The position numbers and the translations under genes were made by a program. From positions 1-64,000 of the forward strand of contig JAGXAR010000001.1 of assembly GCA_018971525.1 (NCBI GenBank): a stretch of 64,000 bases of DNA. Reading direction: 5' to 3'. The DNA is from Nitrospirota bacterium. Its GTDB lineage: Bacteria > Nitrospirota > Nitrospiria > Nitrospirales > Nitrospiraceae. Shown here piece by piece: positions 1 to 9,033 of the stretch. How positions within the stretch are numbered: position 1 is the stretch's first letter; every line of letters starts with the position of its first letter. The notes under the pieces were generated by a model, which saw only the letters and a program-made list of their open reading frames with translations, did no database searches and was not told the DNA's origin.

Positions 1-2
1 GC

Positions 3-1157
3 ACACAGAACTTCACCACGGAATTGGGCTCGATCCCGGAGAAATATCGTAGCCGGGTCGTCCCGCTGGATCGCGAATCGTTTTCGGCGCCCCCACCCCT
101 CGTCTCCGGTGAACAACCCGCACCATCCGCAAACGTCCGTGTCGTCACAGCGAGCGGGGAATACCGGATGGGAGATCACGACACCCGGACCGATGCCGTT
201 CGCTTGGCCGTCGAAGCCGCCAAACGAGAGGCCCTCGAACAGGTCGCCACCTATTTGGAAAGTGTGACCGAGATAACCAATATGGATGTGACGAGGGATG
301 ACATCCGGACCTATACCGCCGGCATCGTCATGGTCCTAGATCAGAAGATCACCACCAGGCTTGAGGGAGACACAGTGGTGATCCAAGCCGATCTTACGGC
401 GCAGGTCGACCCCAACGAAGTCGCCCAGGCCATCACGGCACTTCGAGAAAACGAGAGCGCCAAGAACGAACTCGTGGCGCTCCGATCAGAGACGGACCAG
501 TTGCGGCAACAGCTCGATGCCGCCAACCAGGCATTGGCCACCGCCGTGTCGCCCGAGCAAATTCAGGATCTCAACCAGCAACGCCAGGACTTACTCAACC
601 AGCTGCAAACGAATGCCCTCGTTTCACAAGCCTGGACCGACTGGGTCTATGTGACGCCGGTCATCTACCCCTATCCATGGATCGGTGTGCAACAGGTCCA
701 CGGATTGCTGCTGCAGGCGCAACACCTCTATCCACGGAATCGTCATCTCCCGATTCTGCAACAGATCGTCACGACGCAGGCCGGCGCCCTGCCACCAGCA
801 CCGCCGGGAGTTCACTCGCCGGTGCAGCCGCATCCCTCTTTGCTTGTCCCCCCACCGGCCTCTCTGCGCCTCACTCCACCGCCGCCGCTGACTCTGCTAC
901 CAGGTTCGGCGAATGCCGCGACCGGTGCGCATGCGTTAAGGACACCGGCGCCGCCGCAACAGTTCTCAAGCCCTCTGCCTCCCACCCTGCAGCAGATCCA
1001 TCCACCCCATGTCGCCCAACCTAACCCTCCCGTGCTTCGCGCACCCTATTCGGTGCCACACTACAACCCGTCCATGAGTCCACGACATTTCGGCGGGGGT
1101 GGAGGTAGACATTCTGGCGGAGGCGGTCACTTCGGCGGTGGACATCACGGCCGCTAG
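3..1157 (+). CDS. Envelope protein with FlgT/LPP20-like domain, 5' truncated
   Basis: The frame is open to the left window edge, and the first possible start (TTG at 24) has no ribosome site, so the gene most likely begins upstream. The visible part has an alpha/beta segment at about residues 40-135 with the pattern of FlgT N-terminal or LPP20-like domains (GEYRMGDHDT, then DAVRLAVEAAKREALEQVA). A coiled coil rich in Gln and Glu follows (about 140-195), then a Pro-rich stretch, and the protein ends in a Gly/His-rich tail (GGGGG and HFGGGHHGR motifs). These features suggest an exported or envelope-associated protein. The Gly/His tail could be flexible or bind metal. Its function is unknown and the neighbours give no help. 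Confidence 0.6.
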   Translation, partial: TQNFTTELGSIPEKYRSRVVPLDRESFSAPPPLVSGEQPAPSANVRVVTASGEYRMGDHDTRTDAVRLAVEAAKREALEQVATYLESVTEITNMDVTRDDIRTYTAGIVMVLDQKITTRLEGDTVVIQADLTAQVDPNEVAQAITALRENESAKNELVALRSETDQLRQQLDAANQALATAVSPEQIQDLNQQRQDLLNQLQTNALVSQAWTDWVYVTPVIYPYPWIGVQQVHGLLLQAQHLYPRNRHLPILQQIVTTQAGALPPAPPGVHSPVQPHPSLLVPPPASLRLTPPPPLTLLPGSANAATGAHALRTPAPPQQFSSPLPPTLQQIHPPHVAQPNPPVLRAPYSVPHYNPSMSPRHFGGGGGRHSGGGGHFGGGHHGR

Positions 1158-1300
1158 CCGTTCAAGGAAACCCTATTCCTCTTCTCACTTGCCGTACTCA
1201 CGAAACGACTGCCGGGTTCGCACGAGATGCATGGCGCCCGCAATGGTCGACGTGCACTCGTCGAGTAGATTGATCCCTCCAGGCTCGCTCGTTTTTGCGG

Positions 1301-1543
1301 TCAAGCATGACCTGCGGGAGATGGCGGAAACCCGGAGTCAGAATCTTCAGGCAGTTGCGCCCGAATGAGTTCCGCCAATCGAGGCGTCAGCTTCTCAATC
1401 TCCTGGTGCAGCCCCGCCATTTCCTCATCCGTGACACGTCCATCGTCGTGAAGCTTTTCGACGAATGTGGCATAGGGCTGAATGAGTACGCTAGCGATCG
1501 TGCTGACGAGATTCGTGAGGTCAATGCCCATATCTTCAGCCAT
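1301..1543 (-). CDS. Small hypothetical protein
   Basis: An 80-residue protein starting MAEDMGIDL, with an AAAAGGAT ribosome site seven bases before the ATG, which supports translation. It is acidic to neutral and largely helical, with an amphipathic segment (residues 9-30) and the pattern DDGRVTDEEMAGLHQEIEKL, which resembles a short helical hairpin. There is no signal peptide or clear membrane segment. I do not recognise the family. A fragment of the dispersed repeat (CTCGCTCGTTTTT near 1285) begins a few bases after its stop codon. It stands alone between the truncated envelope gene and the repeat-rich gap. Confidence 0.55.
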   Translation of the reverse strand: MAEDMGIDLTNLVSTIASVLIQPYATFVEKLHDDGRVTDEEMAGLHQEIEKLTPRLAELIRAQLPEDSDSGFPPSPAGHA

Positions 1544-1849
1544 AGACTATCCTTTTTTGTACGAGTTCTGCTTACTCGCCACATTATCCCACACTACCGT
1601 TTTGTTTTTCTCCACTCTCATGGCGGCACCGGTCGTGGATCACCCCGCAGCCCTTTCCGGGCCTCATTGTCTCACCATTCCCGCGTGGAGTCCTGAAGGG
1701 TATATTTCCGATACCATCAGCACAAGGCCTTTTCAAAAACGCCTAGCTCACATTCTTAAACCGCTGGTCTGGCATCTAGACCGCCGGAGCAACCCCTTGA
1801 ATCTCAAAGCGGAGGAGAGGGCCCAACGACAAGTTGGATCGCTTGTCCT

Positions 1850-2330
1850 TGACTGCGCGCATCGAGCGACCACCGCTCTTCCATCTTCTCCCTTGAGGGT
1901 GGGCTAGATGGTCTCCCACTGCGCGTGTCCAACGAAATATAAACGATCCTTCCAAGCTTGCTCGTTTCCTTCTCCGGGGGCGGCCTAGTTGATCCTCGAA
2001 TGCGCGCGTCGAACGAGCACATTCTTATCGTGCGCGTTCCGCGAGCAGGAGGACGACCAGGCTGCCCCTTTTCCCTTCCAAGCTCGCTCGTTATCTCTCA
2101 GGGATGGGGGCTGACTGATCTTCCACTGCGCGCAACTTTCTCACCCGCCCACCCACCGGCACGCCGAGCTGTGCCATGAGCCCGGGCGAGGTCCTTCTAA
2201 TTCTCTTTACCTCTCGTTAAGGGAGTGGCCAAGGCTGCCCTTTACTGCGCGCATCGAGCGACCACAGCTTTATCGTGGGGGCTCTGCGAGCACGGAGGGC
2301 ACCTGACCGCTCCCGAACCCTTCATCTCCC
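1850..2330. repeat. Degenerate intergenic repeat array, copy 1
   Basis: At least five diverged copies of a mosaic unit of roughly 90-110 bp occur here. Recurring blocks are CAAGCTCGCTCGTT followed by a G-rich stretch, then CTGCGCGCATCGA, CGAGCACATTCT, ATCGTGCGCG and GCGAGCA. The same blocks recur at 33045-33480. The block at 2242-2290 is nearly identical to that at 33160-33210. The array runs into the end of the peroxidase gene, so the last ten or so codons and the stop of that gene lie in a repeat copy. The rest of the gap from 1544 to 1850 shows no recognisable gene. Confidence 0.7.
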
Positions 2331-5206
2331 TCTGCCCCGGCCCGCGGCTTCCAGGCCAGGCTGTAATATTCTCCGCGATCCCGCGCCCAGGGATCGAATA
2401 CATTCACCACCGCCTGAAGTTCACCTGCCAGTTCCGGCATCGTCCGCAACAGGACGCGTTTCAGGGGAGAGACTTGCTGTTTATGGCCGTTGGGCGTTCC
2501 CAGTTCCATCATCTCCGGGCCCGGTCCGTTGTGCATCACCCAGTCGACGCCGAGGGTGCTGTAGAACTCCGGGCGAAAACTGGAGGTGAAGAACCGGTCG
2601 CTGAAGAGGCGGCGCGAGGCGTTGAGAATAAACACGACGAACTGGGTTTCGGAAATGGCGAAGCCATGCGGCCGCCTGAATTCCGCCAGCCAGCCGACCA
2701 CGGTATCGACGTCTTCGATGTTGTCGATGAGGGCGCCGTTCGGGTGACCCAGACAATCGTTGATGGGCGAGCCGTCGTCGTTCAGCTGCGCGTCGGTGAT
2801 TTTCCTGGACGCATCGCACCGGTGTTGTCCGTACACTTCTCGCAACGTCTTCACCAGTTGCTCCTGCTCGCGTCGATCCGACGAGTCCTTGGATAGGCGC
2901 GTATCGACGAAGTCATCGAAGCCGGTCAATTGCTTCAGTCCGTACTGCCGGCGGAACTCGTTATAACGCGGGACTCCCCGCTCCCGGTCCCTGATGAGAT
3001 CGAGCGCGGCCACGTCGATCTGTCTGGTGGAGGACTGCAGGCGATTCATCTTGAGGTTCTGCAGGAACTGCGGATGATTCTGCAGCGTCAGTAACCCCAG
3101 CCGCTGGCGGCCCATGCTGAGCGCCCAATTCGCCAGCCCCTTCTGCCGCATGGCCTCGGTCGCCTTGCCCCGGAACGTCTCGATCACCGGCACTTTCTGT
3201 CGGATGACGTTCGGCTCCTTGTTCCACTCACGGTATTCGATCAGGTCCGGCAGCAACGGGTGTAACCGGTACACCGTGATGAACTCTTCGGGGAAATTGA
3301 AGGGGGAGCCGAAATGGTTCATGCCCCCGTTGATATGATCGTCGTTGTTCAGATCCCAGCGGTCCTCTTTGTTGGGATCGATCAGGCCCACGAGCGGCAC
3401 CCCCTCGTACACATGGTTGCCCAGCCCGAAGATGCCAGGTCCGCCGGCGAGGGCCGCGTAGAGGCCGTTCGCCTTCTTCGCGTCAGTCGCGTCGTCGAGG
3501 CGGCGCACGACTTCCTTCAGCGCGTCCGCTACCACTTCCTGCTTCGCAAAGACCCCGCTCCAGTTGGCATTCATGCCGCGATTCAACGGCTCGTCATAGA
3601 GCAGTTGCGTGGTCCATTCGATGGTGTGGATTTTGGCAATCTCGGCCGCAACGACCAGCCGGGCGACTTCGAATAATTCGATCGGCGTGACGTCTCTGTA
3701 GCGGATGACGGGATCGGGGTCGGCGGGATTTCTCAAGCCACTGTCGCCATCGGGCGTGAGCGCCGCCTGCTTCCGGAATTCATCGACGAAAGCATTGTGC
3801 TCACGCGCGAACACATTGTGATAAAAACTCAGCCCGATGGACCAGTTGTCGGGAAAGGCCGTGGCCTCCTGACCGGACCACTCGGGATTGATCGGGTCAC
3901 CATGTTCAAAGACCGGCAGGTATCCCGGCTTGTCGCCATCGATCGCCCCCTCTCTGACCGGCATCAGCAACAATTTGGCCTGATCTTTGGGATCATGCTT
4001 CACTCGCTTGCCGGACCGCTCGTCGTATCCATAGAGCTGCGAGGCATCCCACCAGGCGGTGACGTGATTCGCGGTGGTCTTCGGCGCCCGCGTGAGATAG
4101 GTCTTGCCGCCGTGGGTAAACGACCCGGGCTCCGTGCCTTCAGCGATGTAGGCCGCATCGATCTTGTCGTCGGGCCGGCAACCCAGCTTCTTGGCCTCCG
4201 CTCCCGTCAACGGCTGCTCGACGTTCTTGACCAGTTGCGTGGCGCAGCCGACGGCCATCCACTCCGTACGATTGTGCCCCTCTTCCAGATGAGCGAACCA
4301 GTCGTGGGTCATGAACTGGATCCAGAACGCCGCCAGCACATTGAAGAACGGCGCCTTCTTGTATTCGCACTCGGCCTCTTTGGCGCCACCCGGCAGGCCG
4401 TAGCCTTCCCGGCATCTGTCCGGCTGCGACTGTACGCGCGTGAACAGTTTGCGGCTGATCACTTGCGGATCCGGCTTCAACAACCCTAATCGATCCCCAT
4501 GGCGATTCCTGGTCATCTCATTCAGGCCCAGATCGGGAAACGTGGTGTCGAACTCCACGTTCCGGGCAAAAAGTTGATGCGTCGATCCCATCAGCGGGTT
4601 GCGGATGTCGTTGCACATGCCGCTCAAAGTACGGAAGCGAATCAACTCTCTCCGACAGACCTGCGTCCGGTCGCCCCCGACGGCCTTGAAGTCGAGATGG
4701 CTCTGCGGCAATCGCATCTCCGGCCAGGTATTCAGTACCGGCCCGGCCTCGCCGTCACGGCCCGTGACATAGGCCTGGTAGGTCTTGTTGTTGTCGAAGA
4801 GGTTGAACTTGATGAGTTCGATACGTTGCAACTCCAGCTCATACAGCGCGCCGTTGATCCCGAGGGCATTGGGGCCCAGCACCTTGGCCTTGGCCAGAAG
4901 ACTCGCAGGAGCGAGAGACGTGGCATCACCTGCGGCCCAATAGTTCGGCCAATCCAACCAGGGCCCCTCCCTGAGACTATCGGCATGCTTCCCCCCGAGA
5001 CAACGCGCGGTGCTGTCCGAAACCTTCCCCAGGAATCGCTGTTCTCTGGTCTTCGCGACTTTCTGAATATCCCGTTGTATCAGCATTTCTGCACAATCTT
5101 TCGTGGAGTCCACGAAGGTGCCGGGCGGACTTTGCCCGTCGCAGGCCCCGAGCAGACAGAGTCCCGTGACGAACACAAGTCGTGACCATCTTCCGCTCTG
5201 TCTCAT
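2270..5206 (-). CDS. Animal-type haem peroxidase/dioxygenase lipoprotein
   Basis: A 978-residue protein with an N-terminal lipoprotein signal (LCLLGAC, Cys about 22), so it is probably anchored in a membrane facing the periplasm or outside. The body matches the animal haem peroxidase superfamily, closest in pattern to cyclooxygenase, alpha-dioxygenase and linoleate diol synthase. FMTHDWFAH gives the distal His301, HTIEWT lies near residue 525, and VYRLHPLLPD gives the proximal His649. A Tyr at 646, three residues before that His, occupies the place of the cyclooxygenase radical Tyr. Oxygenation of fatty acids or other organic substrates is therefore plausible, but the substrate is unknown. 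The start has GGGGAGGG just upstream. The C-terminal ten residues are encoded by a repeat unit, so the native end may have been altered. It is transcribed alone. Confidence 0.85.
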   Translation of the reverse strand: MRQSGRWSRLVFVTGLCLLGACDGQSPPGTFVDSTKDCAEMLIQRDIQKVAKTREQRFLGKVSDSTARCLGGKHADSLREGPWLDWPNYWAAGDATSLAPASLLAKAKVLGPNALGINGALYELELQRIELIKFNLFDNNKTYQAYVTGRDGEAGPVLNTWPEMRLPQSHLDFKAVGGDRTQVCRRELIRFRTLSGMCNDIRNPLMGSTHQLFARNVEFDTTFPDLGLNEMTRNRHGDRLGLLKPDPQVISRKLFTRVQSQPDRCREGYGLPGGAKEAECEYKKAPFFNVLAAFWIQFMTHDWFAHLEEGHNRTEWMAVGCATQLVKNVEQPLTGAEAKKLGCRPDDKIDAAYIAEGTEPGSFTHGGKTYLTRAPKTTANHVTAWWDASQLYGYDERSGKRVKHDPKDQAKLLLMPVREGAIDGDKPGYLPVFEHGDPINPEWSGQEATAFPDNWSIGLSFYHNVFAREHNAFVDEFRKQAALTPDGDSGLRNPADPDPVIRYRDVTPIELFEVARLVVAAEIAKIHTIEWTTQLLYDEPLNRGMNANWSGVFAKQEVVADALKEVVRRLDDATDAKKANGLYAALAGGPGIFGLGNHVYEGVPLVGLIDPNKEDRWDLNNDDHINGGMNHFGSPFNFPEEFITVYRLHPLLPDLIEYREWNKEPNVIRQKVPVIETFRGKATEAMRQKGLANWALSMGRQRLGLLTLQNHPQFLQNLKMNRLQSSTRQIDVAALDLIRDRERGVPRYNEFRRQYGLKQLTGFDDFVDTRLSKDSSDRREQEQLVKTLREVYGQHRCDASRKITDAQLNDDGSPINDCLGHPNGALIDNIEDVDTVVGWLAEFRRPHGFAISETQFVVFILNASRRLFSDRFFTSSFRPEFYSTLGVDWVMHNGPGPEMMELGTPNGHKQQVSPLKRVLLRTMPELAGELQAVVNVFDPWARDRGEYYSLAWKPRAGAEGDEGFGSGQVPSVLAEPPR

Positions 5207-5583
5207 AGGCAGCCCTCCCCGACAACGGGAAGCATTTCACGCTGTGGCGAACGATGGCCAGGCATCTGCTTTGTTCTCGGCCTCAAAAAATCCTCACCCT
5301 ATTCTCCAGCGAATACGCCTCCGGTTTTCGAGGCCTGCGGTCGCGCATCCGCTTTCCCTCCTTCGCCTCGCGACGAAACGTACTATCGGACAGGTTCCTA
5401 GGCTACGTCTGGAGCATCAAAGAATCAACATTTCCCAGGAGGAAATACATGTCGCTGCGCAGAGGACAGTTTCAGGTGGATGGAGAACTCCGCGGTGCTT
5501 CATCCCGTCGCGCCTGCTGGAACAGAGCCGCGCGGGAACATATGGAGGAAAGGACTTGTATTGACGAACCACTCTATCGCACG

Positions 5584-5785
5584 CTAACAGGATGTTAGAA
5601 AGGCCGCCGGCACCGTTCTCGCGTCGTTCAGATCCGCAACGTTGAGGAAAAGTTTCTCGGAGATCGGAAGCACTATAGGGGGTTTTCCGTTCGCCAAGAC
5701 TCTTGCAAGGGCGAACGGTCCACACGAAGTGCGGTCTGTACCTCCCCGGCCCTTCACTCGCTGCGGCCTTGCTTGGGACAAGGCG
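5584..5785. repeat. Decayed palindromic element (GGATGCT family)
   Basis: The left end AGGATGTTAGAAAGGCCG and the inner part GCACCGTTCTCGCGTCG match the inverted right end of the element at 17929-18098. The right part CTCGCTGCGGCCTTGCT matches its left arm (CAGCAAGGCCGCAGC, inverted). It is more diverged and has an insertion in the middle. It lies in the 800 bp gap between the peroxidase and MFS genes, where I see no coding sequence. Confidence 0.55.
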
Positions 5786-5873
5786 CGCCCCAGGGTGAAG
5801 AGGCTGTCTTGGCAGACTCAGGGCGGGAGGGTGAAATATCCGCCAGGGTGGGCGGGTGAGAAGTCTGGCAATT

Positions 5874-5965
5874 TTGAGCATCCAGCAGGAGCGCTCTCCT
5901 GTTGTGTTAGACGTGCAGGCCACCGAAGCTCTTGCAGGCAAAATAGTTTTTCCGCAGCCGGCTAA
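5874..5965. repeat. Short dispersed element, copy 1
   Basis: A stretch of about 92 bp beginning TTGAGCATCC and ending CCGCAGCCGGCTAA. It aligns along its whole length, by eye about three quarters identical, with 35616-35707 (shared TCCTGTT, TTAGAC, CCACCG and CCGCAGCC). It lies just before the MFS transporter gene and may carry its promoter. Confidence 0.6.
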
Positions 5966-6003
5966 GCGACGCGTAGTGACCACACAAGGGCCTTCGATCC
6001 CCT

Positions 6004-7284
6004 ATGCCTCTGTCCACGAAGCAAGCGACGAAGAGAACGCTCCTCGCCGGAGCGATCGGCAATGTGCTCGAGTGGTATGACTTCGCGCTCTATGGATACT
6101 TCGCTCCCGTGTTCGCCGCCTTGTTCTTCCCGTCCAATTCTCCCACTGTGTCGTTGATCTCCGCCTTTGGAGTCTTTGCCGTCGGGTTTCTCGCACGGCC
6201 CCTCGGGGCCATGCTGTTCGGCTATTGGGGCGATACGCTGGGACGACGCAATGCGCTGGCTTGGTCGATCGTTCTCATGGCAATCCCAACCTGCCTGGTG
6301 GGGCTTCTGCCGACGTACGAAACCGTGGGGGCGCTCGCCCCCATAGCCCTGACGCTCTGCCGGTTTCTCCAGGGATTGTCGGTCGGCGGGGAATTCACCG
6401 GGTCCGCCACCTTTCTTGTCGAACATGCGGCCGCCTCGCAACGCGGCTATGTCGGGAGCTGGGCAGGTTTCAGTGCTCAGATCGGAGCACTCTTGGGATC
6501 CGGTGTGGGCGCGCTGATCGCGTCGAGCCTCACGGAAGAAGCCCTCCATGAGTGGGGTTGGCGGATACCGTTCGTGATGGGCGGCCTCATCGCCGTGGTG
6601 GGATGGTACGTGCGAACCAGAGTTCCGGAGTCGCCGGCCTTCGAGTCCATTCGCCGCGCAGGAGGGCTCGCATCAGCCCCTGTCCGTGACGTGTTCACCT
6701 CACATCGTCTCGCAGTCGCCCAGGTCATCGGGCTTGTGTGGCTGCACGGCGTCGCCTTTTATCTCTTGTACGTCTATCTGACGACTTATCTCGTGACGGT
6801 CACGACCGTTCCGCTCGCGACCGTGCTTTCTCTCAATACGGTGTGCATGACTCTCCTGGCCCTGTCGATTCCCTTGATGGGCGCCTGGTCGGATCGAATC
6901 GGACAGACTCCCCTGCTGATCACGGGATCCGCGGGACTTGCGCTCCTGTCCTATCCATCTTTTCTCTGGCTCACGAGCAATCACCTGCCCCGGATGATCG
7001 CGGCGCAAGTCCTGCTTACCCTGCTGGTTGCCTGCTATATGGGGCCATTCTTTGCCGCTATCACCGACCTCTTCCCCACGCCGCAACGCTACTCCGGCCT
7101 CTCGGTCGGCTATAACATCGGCGCGGCATTGTTCGGCGGCACTGCCCCGCTGATTGCCACACTCCTCATCGAATGGAGCGGCGACGTCTTGGCGCCCGCC
7201 TTCTACTTGAGCTTCTGCGCGACCGTTTCCCTCGCCGTCACGCTCACGCTTCCAAACAGAGGGCCGGCACCGCCGGCTCCATAA
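6004..7284 (+). CDS. MFS transporter, metabolite:H+ symporter family
   Basis: A 426-residue integral membrane protein with about 12 hydrophobic segments. Signature features of the ProP/KgtP/ShiA (MHS) group are visible: GNVLEWYDFALYGYFAP near the start, FLARPLGAMLFGYWGDTLGRRNAL in the loop between helices 2 and 3, and RFLQGLSVGGEFTGSA in helix 4 and its following loop. The family moves organic acids, amino acids or osmolytes such as proline, betaine or alpha-ketoglutarate together with protons. The substrate cannot be told from sequence. The ATG has only a weak ribosome site. The gene is monocistronic and faces the leftward protease gene. Confidence 0.9.
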   Translation: MPLSTKQATKRTLLAGAIGNVLEWYDFALYGYFAPVFAALFFPSNSPTVSLISAFGVFAVGFLARPLGAMLFGYWGDTLGRRNALAWSIVLMAIPTCLVGLLPTYETVGALAPIALTLCRFLQGLSVGGEFTGSATFLVEHAAASQRGYVGSWAGFSAQIGALLGSGVGALIASSLTEEALHEWGWRIPFVMGGLIAVVGWYVRTRVPESPAFESIRRAGGLASAPVRDVFTSHRLAVAQVIGLVWLHGVAFYLLYVYLTTYLVTVTTVPLATVLSLNTVCMTLLALSIPLMGAWSDRIGQTPLLITGSAGLALLSYPSFLWLTSNHLPRMIAAQVLLTLLVACYMGPFFAAITDLFPTPQRYSGLSVGYNIGAALFGGTAPLIATLLIEWSGDVLAPAFYLSFCATVSLAVTLTLPNRGPAPPAP

Positions 7285-7416
7285 TTGCACAGGCGGCTGT
7301 GAGAGAGGAACGAGCCCTGCTACTGTTTCAGGACCGGTCTGGAGGAGGTGCAAGCGATCGCCGCGCGCGCGAACGAGGCGATCGGAACAGTCAGCGCCGG
7401 ACCGGAGAACAAAAGA

Positions 7417-9033
7417 TCAGGGCACGTCGTCTGCGCAACGCACGCCGAGCGTCGGCCCCCAGTAGGTGACTTCATCCCACCCTCGGTAGCTGGCCCGCAG
7501 ATCCGGCGGTTTTTCATTCCATTCCCCGCCCCGCAACACGCGGAAGGAGCCCCGCAGCGGTCCCTGTGGATCGCGGGCGGGAGATGTTTGGTAGAAATCT
7601 TCCGCGTACCAATCTTTCACCCACTGAGACACACTGCCGATCAGGTCGAACACCCCATAGGGCGACACCGTCGTCGCCTGACGCCCGACCGGCTCGGTTC
7701 CGTTGGTGCCGGCCGTGAGTTCCGCATTTCTCACACGGCTTCTCACGATTTCCCCGTCATTGCCCCAGGGGTAGCGGCGAGCATCCGTTCCTCGCGCCGC
7801 CTTTTCCCATTCGGCTTCTGTCGGCAATCGTTTACCCTGCCACTGGCAAAAAGCTCGCGCCTGGTTCCACGTCACGTTGGTCACGGGATGCTGCGCGCGC
7901 TGGAGGTCGTCAAACGCCTGGCGATCTTTGGGCGGCGTGCAGGCCCCTCCTTCAACGCACTGCCGGTACAGCGCGTTCGTCACTACGTATTTGTCGAACC
8001 AGTAGGAGCTGAGATGCACCCGGTGCAGGGGACGAGCATCTTGCAGCCCGTCTTCCGCACCCATCCAAAACTCTCCGGCTGGAATCACCACCATCCCATC
8101 CGGTTGAGCAATGCCGCGCTGAGCCAGTTGCTTCACTTCCTCTTCCTGTACAGCCCGGAGCTGGTCGTTCACACGCCCGATCGCCTCCTCTTCCTGTACA
8201 GTCGGCGCTTGTTCCCGCACCGGACCCGGCTGGAGGCGCGGCGACACGGCCGCCGGAAGGCCGCTCTTTGACGACGCTCCGGCAGCCTGAGCCGAGATTG
8301 GCGGCATCGAGGCAGTGTCCGTATTTCTGACCGTCTCGATGCGCACCGTAGTCCGGACGACTTCTTGGACGAGGCCTTTGGCCTCACCGTCTCCCTTGGC
8401 ATCCTTCCTACCTCTGCCGATCCTCGTAAAGTCGAAATCCGGGATATTCGCGAGGAGGGGCGTGGCGTAGGAAATCGGCACCGCAAAGGACATCCCTTCA
8501 GGCACGATACCGGAAGGATGACTGAATTTGGTGGTCAGCAGACCGACCACCTCTCCGCGTCGATTGAAGATGGGCCCTCCGCTGTTGCCGGGGTTGATGG
8601 CCGCATCCACTTGAAAGACCCGCTGGATGCCCTTCGTCCGCACCGCTGCAATCCGACCGCGGGTCACAGACACTTCCCGAAGGCCGAACGGGAATCCCAC
8701 AGTGATGATTTCTTGATCGAGTCGGACTGCACCGGCATAGCCGATGGGCACTTCCGCCAGTCCCACCGTTTCAATCTTGAGCAAGGCGAGGTCGTGTTCG
8801 GAATCGGTGCTGATGAGGATCGCCGGCGCACGGAATTCCCCTGCGGTCACGACGAAGATCCGCTTCGCATTGGCGACCACGTGGTGCGCCGTCAGGATGT
8901 ACCCGTCGCTATGGACAATGACCCCGCTCCCCGCCGGCTTCGCAGCTGGCAGGTCCATTCGCTCGGACGCCCATAGGCTACTGGAGCCGGCAAAGATCAT
9001 CACCCATGGAAGTAACCAATCTATTCGTCTCAT
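7417..9033 (-). CDS. HtrA-like serine protease fused to FGE-sulfatase domain
   Basis: A 538-residue exported protein. A signal peptide (residues 1-22, ending LWAS) precedes a trypsin-like domain with the full triad: His51 in LTAHHVV, Asp81 in SEHDLALLKI and Ser151 in NPGNSGGPIF. No PDZ domain follows. After a low-complexity linker (about 230-315) comes a formylglycine-generating-enzyme-like domain (about 317-536) with WMGAEDG, the VTNVTWNQARAFCQW segment, RLPTEAEWEKAARG and YPWGND. Such domains often act in bacteria as binding or activating modules rather than sulfatase activators. The ATG overlaps the stop of the upstream CxxCH gene by four bases, so the pair is likely coupled and works in the periplasm. 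Confidence 0.88.
   Translation of the reverse strand: MRRIDWLLPWVMIFAGSSSLWASERMDLPAAKPAGSGVIVHSDGYILTAHHVVANAKRIFVVTAGEFRAPAILISTDSEHDLALLKIETVGLAEVPIGYAGAVRLDQEIITVGFPFGLREVSVTRGRIAAVRTKGIQRVFQVDAAINPGNSGGPIFNRRGEVVGLLTTKFSHPSGIVPEGMSFAVPISYATPLLANIPDFDFTRIGRGRKDAKGDGEAKGLVQEVVRTTVRIETVRNTDTASMPPISAQAAGASSKSGLPAAVSPRLQPGPVREQAPTVQEEEAIGRVNDQLRAVQEEEVKQLAQRGIAQPDGMVVIPAGEFWMGAEDGLQDARPLHRVHLSSYWFDKYVVTNALYRQCVEGGACTPPKDRQAFDDLQRAQHPVTNVTWNQARAFCQWQGKRLPTEAEWEKAARGTDARRYPWGNDGEIVRSRVRNAELTAGTNGTEPVGRQATTVSPYGVFDLIGSVSQWVKDWYAEDFYQTSPARDPQGPLRGSFRVLRGGEWNEKPPDLRASYRGWDEVTYWGPTLGVRCADDVP

Noticed and set aside
2225-2896. A 223-codon rightward open frame opposite the peroxidase gene
   Set aside because: It lies antisense to conserved haem-peroxidase sequence, begins inside the repeat array and has no family features; long antisense frames are common at this GC.
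5417-5983. A 188-codon leftward frame in the gap before the MFS gene
   Set aside because: It crosses two repeat elements (5584-5785 and 5874-5965) and its protein has no domain pattern; such frames are typical by-products of these repeats.
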